A stretch of 64,000 nucleotides of DNA from Porites lobata (lineage: Eukaryota > Cnidaria > Anthozoa > Scleractinia > Poritidae). The stretch lies in assembly GCA_942486035.1 (NCBI GenBank), contig CALNXK010000080.1:656001-720000 (forward strand). The letters are read 5' to 3'. Under the pieces are notes generated by a model. It saw only the letters and a program-made list of their open reading frames with translations. It did no database searches and was not told where the DNA came from. The stretch's first letter is position 1, and every line of letters begins with the position of its first letter. Shown piece by piece: positions 37,149 through 48,970 of this stretch. The position numbers and the translations under genes were made by a program.

Positions 37149-40100
37149 CTGCCAAAAGGGAAGAACGGAAATTTAGAACCAAAACACGAAAGACAGGTTC
37201 AACGATTTTTTTGGAGGGAGGCAAACTAAAAATTTGGCGAAAAAGACCCTTCATCCTGATCCCCTTGGACAAGCAAAATTTCAGCTAATCGGATAATGTT
37301 TGTTCCAAATAAATTCAATTAATTCCAATTCTTTTACGAATTCTTTTGGGCATTCAATGTCACCGTACTCACACTTACTTATGATGCTGAGTGAGCCACC
37401 ATAGTTCCCATTCGGTACAAACCCTCAAATAGAGACAAGACAAGAGGGAGTTGATTTAAAAGTTTAAACCACGTTATATGAATGTGGTTGATACAAGGGT
37501 TGTACTGAAATTCATTCACTGTTTGGCCTTCTAAAAAATAGTCCATTTCTGGCCCTTCTCTCTCTCTCTCTCTCTCTCTCTCTGTCACACAACGCCGGAA
37601 GAGGGAGGCCGGCGTTGCGTGACAGAGAGAGAAGGGCCAGATCTGGACTGTCTAAACAACAAAAAAGTGGATGGATTTTTTGGGCATTAAAATTAACGTG
37701 ACTTTCCGTTAGAAACGTGTTTTGTTCGGCCGTGTGAGCAGGACTGGAAATGAAAATTCTGAGAAAGGAACGCCCAGGCCCCACACATAGCAGCAGCTCA
37801 CCTTTCTTGATTGTGTCCCGGATGCTGGTCTCGACATATGTGTCATACTTGTCACTGAGTGAGATAGCCTGACGGAGGGGGTCTGGGATACTCTGTTCCA
37901 CAGGTTTGATCATCTGTAACAAGTTTAACGAAAAAGACAATAAATTCATCGGATGTTTGAGGATCAGAGTAGTGCTGTTGAGAAAATTTATAGCATGGAA
38001 GTAGGCGAGAAGGAAGAGTGTTGGGAGGAAGAGAGAGAGAGAGAGAGAAAATAGTGTCCGTCTTCCCAGCGCTATAAACCCCGACGCCCGACGCCCGACG
38101 CCCGACGCCCGACGCCCGACGCCCGACGCCCGACGCCCGACGCCCGACGCCCGACGCTCGACGCCCAACCCCTCGGTGAATTTGAAACCACTATGCCGGC
38201 AAGTTGCAGTAAGGGCTAAATCTCGTAGATCTGTACAGTTGGAGTCAGGGAGAGTCTAAAAAGTTGGAGTCAGCCGTCTATGACGATAAGGACGTGCACT
38301 GCAACGCAACGACGTCAATAAACACAGATGGGTTAGAGAGGTACTTGATACCATTGAAGGTTCATTCACAAGTCTTCAGTAAGAAATTGAAGTATAGGAC
38401 GTCGTGTAGCGCTTTTTCCCATTATTTCATTTTCCCATTTTTTCTTTTCCCTTTTTTCATCTTACGAAGAACGTATACTACAACTTGAGGATGTGAATAA
38501 AAACCCTTAGAGTTAGAGAAGGTTCAATTAAAAGCCGTCAGTAACAAATAAAGTGAAATGTTACCGGTTTGCAGATTTCATCAGCGAGACTGTGCGTGTG
38601 AGGTACGAGCATACTCATCATTGCGCTCATCAGATATTCGTCTAAAGCGACTTTCTGATCTACATCAAATTTCTGTTGATCAAAGCATACGGTAACAATG
38701 ACATGAACACAAGCACACAAACATTATGGAGCAGAATAGTAAGGTGGCGAAACGAGCAGTGTAACGGGGAAAACTAGTACGTTCAAATTCCAGCTGAAAA
38801 GACTGTATTCCTTTCTTACAAACCCGTTTCATGCTTGTACATGATGATGTATAGTTTATAAGACTACGAAGGTAGCTGTAGCGGAATACATCACACACAG
38901 GAAGGGAAATATTGAGGGGGCGGGGGGGGTGAAAGGAGTAATTCCCTAAAAATCTGTCCTTTTGAGTCGTCACGCTTTGCTCGCGTGTCGTGACACGTAG
39001 AACGGCTGCATGAGAGTCCATGAAAGAAATGAAAAGGAAAGTGAACAAAACTTTATGAGGAAATTCCCTAATTGCTAGACCCAGCTTCGCACTAACCCGT
39101 GAACAGCCTCTGCCCCCTTCTCTTTATACTATGCTCCCTAGGGAACAGGGGTTAGCTTTACCCCTTCCTAGTATTTATAGCCTGCATGCTAGGCCTTGTA
39201 ATCCCCCTCCCCTTCCCCTTCGAACGCTACCCACACATGCAGGCTACAGTATCCATTGGCACCCTAATTCTAGGCCATGCCTTTTTTGTCATTCTTGCTG
39301 TACACATATGCGTTCTTACCAACAAAACTTCTTCTTTGACTACTTTCATGACATCCGCTGCAGTTTGGCCGTTTGTTTTAGCATCGGTGCCAGTGATTCC
39401 TTCATTAAAACGCTCCTCAAAAGTAAACATCGCTGAATCCAGAAGCTGAAAGAGGAAAGCAACACAGCAATAAAAATGGCTACATAACCTATGTAGGGTT
39501 ATAAACGTTATTTTGGCGCGCAACATGGCAAAACTTATACATTGTATGAAATGCGCACACAGTAAATAGCATCAATTCGTGCAACGTTTTTCAACAACTA
39601 CATGTAATTGTAATTATAGCAGACTTGGGTTTGAGTTAGCTTCATCAAGAAGGAGTAAAATTAAAATTAAGAGTCGAAAATGCATACTATCGGGAAAAAA
39701 GTATTGACGTATTTGAAAAGATTCTTACAGGTTCTCTCCTTCTTTCTTCCCGCCGTTTTTCGCTTGTTCGCTATTTCACTGCTCGTTCGCTTTTTTCGCT
39801 CGTCCACACTGACCCAGAGCCTGGCACAGGCTAATCTAAGACACTCACCTGAGCGAGTGCATCGCTTCCAATGTCTCTCACTATATGGCCATTCAGCTTG
39901 TTAATGCGGTCATCAAATTTACGCAAATCACTAGCACTGGCAACGCACTTGACAGCATCATACAGTTTCGAAGCCGAACGAGGAGCATAGTCCAAAGTTT
40001 TAAAGAACTAAAAGAAAAATAAATTCATAGTGTTCGTATTAGTGTCCGTGTTAAGCGGGTATATTTAAGAGAGAATATATAGGCTTTTCGTCGGGACAAA

Positions 40101-43100
40101 CGAAACTGTCCGTTATACGCGGGTGTCCGTATTTTAAAAGAGAGTGTCGATAGAGAGGATTCGACTGTAGCTATATTAGTTCATTTCTTTGTTCAATTTG
40201 ATGACATAATATGACAAAAAAGGGACAAAAATAATTGCAGTGTACAAGTATTGAGCATCTAACGTATGTCTGACATTTGTCTTTATTACTGTGGAAATTA
40301 AAAGCATGCACCAAGATATGAAGTAGGTCAAGATAAAGGCGCACACGAGCCAAAGGCCCAAACAGTTGAAGCTTATCCCGGTTTCCTTAGCATGAAGCAT
40401 GCCTAAGAGTATTGCTACCCACCCCCCCCCCCCCCCTGGACAGGATGCGTGTCCATCGCAGGGTTACCCCCCACCAGTATGTCGCAGGTACCCATTTATA
40501 CACCTGGATGAAGAGAGACAAAGTAGATAAAGTTCCTTTTCTAAGGAAACAACGCGACGGGCGAGGCTGGAACCCCGGATAAAAGATACGAATTAGCGTA
40601 AGAGCATATTAAATTCATACCGAAGGTAAAGATGCTTCGACTTCATTTGTGTTCTTAGCTTCCTCAATGACTTTGTCAACTGTCTTGATGAAGATTTTTC
40701 TTAACTCTGTCAAGCCCTGCTCCATCTGCCACAAATCAAAGAAAAAAAGATGATGAAAGCTTTCCCTTACATCATTTTTAAACCAAAAAAAACTCTGGTT
40801 GAAAATACTGAATAGAAATGGTAGTAATCTTGGGACATCTGCGGTACCCTTGTATTTTAACCCTGACCAACATCAATTGACCAACATCAACATTCATCAA
40901 TCATCAACATTCATCATCAACATTCATTTGACCAACATCAATTTTCTTCTAAAAATATCCATAGATTGTCAAGTGCAACATCTATGAGAATTAATCAAAT
41001 GATCACAAAGAGAAAAATCCCTGATCTTTTATCAATTTCTCCCAACTAATTCTGTAAGGAAATGTATAGACATCAGTTTGGAGAATTTGTTTGTGGATAT
41101 TGGGGCTTAAAGGGTTAACTGCAACTGGAAGAAAAAAGAAGGCCACTCTACCTTGGGTTTAAGAAGTTCGACAATCTCTTTCATTGTGTCTTCCATGTCG
41201 GTTAAGTACTTTTCCATCGTGCTTTTCAACAGTTCTAAGAAAAAAGTAGGATCAACATTTTAAAAAATCAGATACGAACATGTGGACGCGTAGTCTCTGC
41301 AATGCAAGGTTTTTAAAATTACCTCAACTGCTGTTAATATTACATCAAGTACACTGGTTTCTAATCACAGTGAAAAATAAACAATGATTAAAAACACCTT
41401 GGGGGCAGAAGACACTTTCTTCAAAGGAAAACTATAATCACCTTTTTCAGAGATCCAGCCTAACAACTACCCCTTTTAAGTTGTCAGTGTGGCTTCAACA
41501 AAAATTTGAATTGTCTTCTTCCGATCTTCTTCAAATGGACCAAGAAAAACCGTCCCAATTGTAGTTACAGCGGACGTGTAATTCACCGCGTGACCCTCTA
41601 GAACAACTAAAAAGGGCCGCTTATAAATAGTCTATATCATTGCTTACCTGATAAATCCCACATGACTTTGCGCTGTACTGCTGCCAGTTCATCTTTCTTG
41701 TCTTTGATTGTTGGTTCCAGAACAGTTTTCATCTGTTGTGAAGATTCCTGCATCCCTTTCCAGGATGGTATCACCATGGCCATCACAAGAGAATCAAGTG
41801 TCTTGACAACCTACATGAGTCAATAATACACAAGTAACTCTTATACACATGCACACATTAACGGAAGATTCTACAAATTGAGGAATCCATTGTAATCCAT
41901 AAGTTTACTGCAGTACATGTATGTGATCTTTTTTTGTCAAAAAATAGAATAAAATAGCTTACTTGTTCTCTGATCTTTTGCCTCAATGTCCAGCCTCCTT
42001 TAATTTCATAGTACACAGAAGTCATCACGCGGTAATTGATTCTGTCAACAAGGATGTCACTTAGAACCTGAAGAGAATACATCTCACATCATGTCATATT
42101 GCTTACAGGTTCCAATTTCCCAAGACAAAAATACATTGTAATCAATACCATTAGATTTTGGCCAATTCCATCACAATTATATTTTTGGGCCATCCTATAA
42201 TCCAAATCATTGAAAAATAACAGGGACCTAACTTTGCTATAAAATCTTGTTTAAAGAGAAATAATGGAACGAGGAACTTGTTGGCTTTCAGATGAATTAA
42301 TCTTGTGAAGAATCTGGCAATTGTCTGATGCTTGAGGCCCTGATTCATGCTTAGTTTGCATAAAGACTAATATTTACTAGTGTTTTATTCATTAATCTTC
42401 AATTTATTACTGTTACATAATAAGTTAAAGTCCCTAGTTGGTGGGCATCTTTCAGTAGTTACGACTCATTAATAAACATGTTCATTGTTTGACCATACAG
42501 TGTAGGTAAACTCCTGTCAAAACATGGCAAGGGGAAATAGTTTGGAGTCAAAGATTAATGTGGCAGCCTAAATTGCATATACTAGGTGCAAATCACAGAG
42601 CTGATGCTCTATATAAGGGCTGACTTTGTTCAACTTGTTTGCCCTTGCCACTGCTTCAAGAAGTTTTCCTCTGGCTAAGGGCTTTCATCCACTCAAAGCC
42701 CAGCATACTGTAGATGGTAGAAACATAAAGTGGATAGGATATACCTAAAAAAATTAAATCATTGTCTATCTGTTTTCATCGCTTAAAAATATTTATAGCC
42801 ATATTTTTTTACCAACCTGCTCTTCAGTGCCAGTAACCCTGTGTCTCCAGTATGTTTTCCAGATAGCAGTCTTGAAAGCTGCACGACCAACTGGGTCTTC
42901 ACTCTTCAGTCCTGTAACAAAACAAGTTATAATACAATCAAATCCTCCTTTCGGACAATATCCACTTAATAAGGGCACCTCACTATTAAGGAACGTTTGT
43001 TTTGTCCCCGGGGAAAGAAAGCCCTTTCATTTTCTCTGAATCAAACGCGCTTTATATGGACACCATGTATAATAATTCCAACAATTTGCTTTGTCCTTGG

Positions 43101-46100
43101 GAAAAGAAAGCCCTCAGATATGGTCCTTTCGGATTTAATCCAGATAATTTCGCCAACATTAATTTTGACAAATTAAATGAAAATGAATAAGATCGATGAA
43201 GTTTGAAACAGTGTGAATTTACTTTTATAGTGAATTTTCAGTTTGTTGTCATCTAAAAATTTTGCTACCACGGCAATGTGACGTAATGACTTCTCCTCTC
43301 TATTAATGAGGCCCTCTTGGGGTGGGTATGCATGTCTGTATTCAGAATTTCAAAACCTGTCACTTCACAAACTGTCTTGAGGAAGAATTAGCCATGTAAC
43401 TGTCTGCATGTTTCTATTGCTTCTGCTTTTGTCTTTGTCGCTGTTGCAGCTTTAACCCACCTTTGTGTTGTTTGTTGCCATATATTTTAATTTGTCTTAC
43501 GTTGTCATTTCAAAGTCATGTCATTTGTTGGAATTTTACCCTTACAGGGCTTCATCAATGTGGACACTATGGGCACTTATTTCTTATGTACATGTTATTA
43601 TCAGACTCTAAGTTAAGTTTAGACAACTTGTTTACTTTACTCATTTACTCTACTATCAACACTGACTTTTGTGTAACACCATTAAGATGACTTTTCACTG
43701 TTTGTGTAATTGTAACAATAGATCTACCATATTTACTCAAATAAGTGTCACCCTTGAGTAAGCACTGCATTTGGAACCAAAAAATAATAATGTTAAGTGC
43801 TGTGGGCCTGATAATCGAAGCCAAAAGATGCCAATTCTGTTAGTTTAATATGAAAAATGATAATAACATTGGTAGTTAAAACGATGCTTTGTAGCATCCA
43901 ACTTTCGATCATTAAACAACGCCCCAGAATAAGACTAGTGTCACATTTGAAGAGTGAAAAATTTAATAAACGCTGTGGTACTTATTAGAGTAAATACAGT
44001 ATACCTTACCTTTCGCTTTTCTGCAGCAAACTTTAAAAGTTTCCACCCAGGCTTGTTTGTCTTCTTCATTTTCAGCTGTGATGAGATAAGACCTTCTCCT
44101 ATCATGTCCCACCTCAAAAGTGTGTTCTGGTAACTTCTCTGGAGCTCCTACTTCGTTTTCATCCACTCCTAACAAAATAAAAATCAAAAATCTATAATTG
44201 AAGTGATACTATACGTGTGCTCAGTCACGAGACTGTTTGTAACACAAAGAAATTACAGTACCGCTCAAAAGTAAGTTACCAATCGCATCTCATCTGCTTT
44301 GTAAGTCAGTAAACAGAGCATTAAAAGCCTTTAATGACAATTTAATAGTACATGTATTATTGCCCCTATAGGGATTTTGCAGAATAAGACTCAGTTCACA
44401 AACAAGCAAGACAAGTGAATCAACGGCTAGCTTATCACTAGCAGAACAATGGACGAATACAGAAATTTTGCCGACAATTAAATTCTGTGCTGACTTACAG
44501 TGTATTAGCTATACTCACAGAATGTCCTTCTATAATGTTCAATAAAAGGCTAGAATGCACGAGCATGAATTGATCAAACCTTTGAATTTCTAAGGCTTAC
44601 TCTCCAACAAATAAAATGAACTGTACAAAAATGGTTTAGAATAAACTATTCTCGAAATCGAGAATGTTTTGATCAAAGCTGTGTAAATCAAACTGAATCA
44701 ATGCAAGCAACCTTGCATTTCCTGTTTCTATCTCACCTATTGTATGGAAAATGTGTGAAAATCTTCATTATGAATTGGTATATTTCAAAGGGCTACACAA
44801 CGACCAAGAATACTACATGTACTGACTGACAAAATACAGAGCGGGGGCAGCTGTAGTTTTAACTATTACTAGTTACATCTTAGTGACTCTAGCCTGTTTC
44901 CTCTTCTGTTTCCTTTGTTGAATACATACTAGGGACCACTCTTTTCCACAAGCAAAAGAGAAATAGGAGATGTCTGCAAAAAGGCTAGGTGATTCTAGCT
45001 GAACTGAATATTGGTAAATGATTCTTGGTGCTCAATCCTAATTTGTTTCTCATTTTGCTCCTTTCCTCACTCAATCACTCTCACTAGCAAACTAACATAT
45101 TCATTAATTAATTCACGTCTTCAAAGAGCTATAAAATCCACGTACCCATCATTTTTGCAAGATTCTTGAGCCTCTCAGCCATCGTTTCATCAACATTAGC
45201 ATTAACCTCATATCCACAGGGAAAGATGGTGCCTTTAGGTTTGAAACCTTTCTCATATGCCTGTATTCATGTATTACAAAAATAATTTGTACCACTTTCA
45301 GAGGTAAGCAAACTTCTGCATGTACTTTACTACAAATAAAATACCGTAAAATTCCGAAAATAAGCCCCCGGGCTTATATTTTTCAAAGGCCCTTTTTGAG
45401 GGGCTTATTTTTGGAGGGGCTTATCTACGGAGGGAAATTTGCGTTTCAAAATCGATATTTGGGCTAGCCATATAGTTGGAAGTAAATTTACCGTTTTTGC
45501 TTTGTTTTACTTTGTATTTACAAATACAAGCCCCTGGGGGCTTATATTTGGAGGGGCCATGTAACGGAGGGTTTTTTTACGTTACAGGTTTGGGGGGCCT
45601 ATATTTGGAGGGGCTTATATGTGGAGGGGCTTATTTTCGGAATTTTACGGTATGCACGCAGTCATAGAAGCTCCAATAAGCTTTGCATGTTAACATTAAA
45701 ATAAAGTTCAGGATAAAATGATTTTAACCTAGTTTGACTAGTTCGACTCTTAATTTCCTCTGCCTCCTGGCCCTTATGATAATTATTCATGATTATAAAT
45801 AATTTCATAATTTTATTTTCATTGAGGATAGTGAAACCAAGTTGAATCCATTTCAGCCTAATACATATATATACCTTTTACCTGCCAACTTTTTATTAAT
45901 TTAAGTGCATTAGACTCTTACGCTGTGAAGCGCCAGGATTATTCATAGGCCATGAACCTCTAAGATCAAAATGAGCACAGATTTCAAAAGACAAGCCAAA
46001 GATTTCTTCTTGAATTCTTTGTTTAGGAATATACTTACCTCTTCACTTTCATAATAGTCTACTGAATAATCAGGTTTGGCTACAAAGTAACGCCTCTTCC

Positions 46101-48629
46101 AGTTCTTGACCACTGCCCCTTTCTTTGTAAGGTATCCCATCTTTAGAGGACTTTTGAAGGTGTCCCACTATCAAAATTACAAATACAACTATAAATGACC
46201 TACAATCAGGGACGAAAGCAGTTGACACACTTGTCTAAAACAGGTGCTTTTATCAACAATTTTATACATTTTATTATTTCATTCTATTTAAACACTGTAA
46301 ATTTATGCTCCCGTTCCCAAATCAATGTTGTTTGTGGTAAAAGAAAGACTTGAGGGTCTAAAATGCAACATTGGTTTTGGGGGGAGGAGGTGGGGATACA
46401 CAGGGGGAGGGGTAGGTATATCCACTGTTCAAAAAGGGGCTATTTTATTGAGGTGTCTCAACACTTTTGTCCTTCATTGTAGCTAATATCAATCACTGCC
46501 TGCAATTGAGATTAATCATCAAAAGCTTCAACATCACTTAAAAATTATATACATGACATATATGTTACAGGCAAAAATTAAATTCAGGTTAAATTTTTTA
46601 AACCTACCTTGATCGAGGAAATTGACAATCAATCTGGGTAAAAAAACTTTAACCTGAATCTTATTTTGACCTGTAACATACACAGTTGTATAGGGTCATG
46701 TTCTATTGGGATCAACCACTTTATCACTTTATCAAACCAATACCAGTTTTGGTTGATTTTGTTCGAGTTCCCAGGATAACACTTTTTTAATCTATGGAGC
46801 AGAGAATGTACTGAAAACTTTGAAACATTGTTTCTTTTCATGTTTTATTTATGAGGTACTTTTGACCGGCATTGTTGCATCGTTGACAAGTTTTTCATGA
46901 GGCTTGGGTAAACAAATTTTTATGCATGAAATTTGTGCAAAAATGACAGCAACACTTGAAAAATAATGCGCCACCTAGTTAAAATTTAAAGTTGATCAAT
47001 CAAACCAACCAAAGACATTTTTCCCCAGTATGTAGAACATGAAAAAACCCAAAAAATGTTTGATTCTGATAGAATGCAACACCTACATGTAAGTAGCAGG
47101 GGCGGATCTAGGGGGAGGGTGCAGGGGGTGCGCACCCCCCCTCCCCATGAGGTGACCTGCGGTTTTCTAATACAACTGGTATTCTGGTTTATTGGTGTTG
47201 AAGTAGAGCAAGAGACGAGTGCACCCCCTCCTAAAAAAAAATCCTGGATCTGCCCCTGAGTAGCCACTGATCCATATTTACCGGTACTTACTGGTCTGTG
47301 TGATAATTTGTAAACAGGTTTTTCCTCTGCAAATGAATCAGCATCTATCTCCTTCAAGGTTTTCTTTGTGTATTCAACTCCATAGGCAGTATTGTAGGCT
47401 ATTGTGAACTCCTTAAGAAATTCCTCTGCAATGTCTGAAAAAGGGTAAATTTGTGGATGATGTAATTGTTTTTTTTTTGTTTTTTTTTTTTAAATTGACC
47501 CAATATGAATAACTATTACACAAAAGAACATACAGGTACAATCATTTTTTTGCCTAAAAAAGGACATTATCAAACATTATCCTTTTGAGACAATAGCATG
47601 ATGAACAGCAGGGGAAATAAAGTGAACATTTTCATTGACAGGAAGTGGGTGAAAACACCCAGTTTCATACAAAAAGGAAACAAAAAGGAAAATAATGTAT
47701 AAATGAATGAGAGGAAATTGCTGTTCTGTAATTGGCCTTTTTGGTCTCTTTTTAAAAGGAACAGAGGCTCTCCAAAAACCTCCAGCTCTTTGTTTTGCAG
47801 TACTCTACATTATAGGTAACGGCATATAATATGTCATTCTTTCCACAAGGGTAGGGTTAGGGTGTTGCAGATGTTTGCAGAGATTATTGCAACACTTTCC
47901 TGAGGAGACAGCCCTCCCTGTCTCACCCTCTTCAGCACATTAGCAATTATGGAAAGACAGCAGGATTATCATATTCAAGATTTTTCCTGAAAACTATGCA
48001 TTTTTTTTTAATAATCATACAGGCTTAATTGGCAGCAGCATTCTATCCATTTATTCTTCCCATTTATTTTTAAAAGGCTTCTTTCCCAACCACAGAAAAA
48101 AAGCTTAGCTTCAACACAAAAGCAAAGCATTTAGACGCAAATGATATGCCAAACTGTTATAGATGTAGATTAATCCCCTCAATTGAGCCATGTGCATAAT
48201 TATTATTGCCTACCCTTATTGCAAACTTGCGCTAGAATTAGCTAGTTAATTAACTGAGTAAAGTTAAAAGTAAGCTTATCTAATGAGAAAATGCAAGTGT
48301 TGCGTACATGTACATGTAGAGTGTCAGGTTCATAACAAGGTTGGGAGGGTCAATAGTCCACAAAGACAGCATGGAGAATAGAGAGTACGTTTTTTTATAC
48401 ACAGATCTAATTCAGCTTGTACCTAGAAAATGACGTTCAAATCTAATGAAGCCCGCACCAGTAATCGACATGCACCTATGCAATCCAAAATGCTCTCCAG
48501 TGCGTCAGTAAGAGGCGAAACCTCACGGCTATTGGAAAGCAATTTCCCGGTTCGTTCGAAACAGTAAGCAAGAACCTTACCTTCGATTTGCTGCTTTTTA
48601 GAGCCATCTAGAGGTAGTAAATTTCCCAT
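36775..48629 (-). CDS. Niban/FAM129-like PH-domain protein (15 exons)
   Basis: The joined frame gives 674 residues. The N-terminus (MGNLLPLDGS) could be myristoylated. A PH domain follows (KNWKRRYFVAKPDYSVDYYE, RRSYLITAENEEDKQAW), aligning with the Niban signature KWKERYVVVKNDYAVESYE. The helical middle holds LLDSAMFTFEERF, close to Niban's ENAVFTFEQLL. Vertebrate Niban proteins act in stress, translation control and survival signalling. Exons in gene order: 48581-48629, 47292-47434, 46039-46167, 45146-45260, 44010-44168, 42817-42911, 41963-42067, 41648-41810, 41152-41234, 40621-40725, 39849-40007, 39320-39445, 38565-38672, 37802-37913, 36775-37148. All junctions are GT-AG and in phase. Which Niban paralog it matches best cannot be decided here. 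Confidence 0.85.
37541..37649. repeat. Palindrome with (CT)n in last Niban-like intron
   Basis: GTCCATTTCTGGCCCTTCTC at the left is matched by the complement at the right (GAGAAGGGCCAGATCTGGAC); the arms include a CT run and ACGCCGG/CCGGCGT at the centre. The CT run is longer on the left arm, which shows microsatellite expansion within a MITE-like hairpin. Confidence 0.7.
38081..38166. repeat. (GACGCCC)n 7-bp tandem repeat
   Basis: About 12 near-perfect units of GACGCCC in a Niban-like intron. On the minus strand they mimic an open reading frame encoding a Gly/Arg-rich repeat, which is not considered coding. Confidence 0.95.
40035..40170. repeat. Repeat with GTGTCCGT modules
   Basis: Contains TTAGTGTCCGTGTTAAGCGG and CGGGTGTCCGTATTTTAA in a layout like that at 55960-56158 (GACTCTCTCTTAACGGACA type). 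Probably the same dispersed repeat family. Confidence 0.45.
40428..40590. repeat. SINE-like dispersed repeat
   Basis: Contains GGACAGGATGCGTGTCCATC, GTATGTCGCAGGTACCCATT and TAAGGAAACAACGCGACGG, a sequence I recall as a high-copy element in invertebrates. The end GAGGCTGGAACCCCGG is close to the complement of a pol III B box, so it may be a minus-strand SINE. Confidence 0.5.
40857..41118. mobile_element. TTAA-ended MITE, copy 2, with internal expansion
   Basis: The right half matches the 22448-22660 element closely (GGATATTGGGGCTTAAAGGGTTAA). The left half carries an extra CATCAACATT-type tandem array of about 60 bases. Lies 30 bases downstream of exon 9 of the Niban-like gene. Confidence 0.65.
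44010..46167 (-). other. Niban-like protein: PH domain exons
   Basis: Exons 3-5 encode residues 65-198. The first strands read MGYLTKKGAVVKNWKRRYF, and the C-terminal helix with the invariant tryptophan is DKQAWVETFKVCC. The segment between contains a long acidic loop (NVDETMAERLKNLAKMMG) relative to a minimal PH domain. Lipid specificity cannot be judged. Confidence 0.85.
45342..45652. mobile_element. MITE with TACCGTAAAATTCCGAAAA ends, copy 2
   Basis: Same termini and GGGGCTTAT interior as 25732-26070. It lies in intron 3 of the Niban-like gene, 80 bases from exon 4. Confidence 0.8.
46561..46680. repeat. Inverted-repeat element, second copy of the 9221-9340 family
   Basis: The ends TATGTTACAGG and CCTGTAACATA and the inner AATTCAGGTT / AACCTGAAT match the copy in VAV intron 2. 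Confidence 0.6.
47096..47263. mobile_element. MITE with CAGGGGCGGATCTAGG ends
   Basis: CAGGGGCGGATCTAGG at the left and the complement CCTGGATCTGCCCCTG at the right enclose 168 bases with GCACCCCC motifs on both arms. AGTAG occurs on both outer sides, a possible 5-base target duplication. Confidence 0.7.
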
Positions 48630-48970
48630 TTCTGCAAACTTAATGCAAGGAGTTCAATGAAGAGTTGACTTACAGTCTTACGAATCAGACGCGTGCGGGA
48701 GTATTATTAAGCAACAACTCTTGCGAAATCCAGCTAAATCGTGTGTCGTACAAGCATTCCAGATCCAGGGGGTGGAGCAGGAAAGATGTTGAAACATCGT
48801 CATTCAAGGGGAAGAGATCACGCTACGAAAGTATTGAACGTCAAATATCAAATATTCAAGGGATTTTATTTCCTCCTGCGCCCTCACTACAAACTGTCAG
48901 CGCTGCTATGTTGGCGATACTAGTCAGTGTGGATTACATGACGTGGATATTGATGACCGACAAACTAAAG
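48630..48970. promoter_or_regulatory. Bidirectional promoter between Niban-like gene and VPS52
   Basis: The start codons of the two divergent genes are only about 340 bases apart, so both 5'UTRs and promoters must share this interval. The VPS52 start has the AAGATGGCGG context that resembles a YY1 site, often found at TSS-proximal positions. No TATA box is apparent. Confidence 0.6.

Noticed and set aside
37512..38168. 218-codon minus-strand frame with repeats such as VGRRASG
   Set aside because: It is produced by the (GACGCCC)n array and CT run and overlaps exon 14 of the Niban-like gene in another frame.
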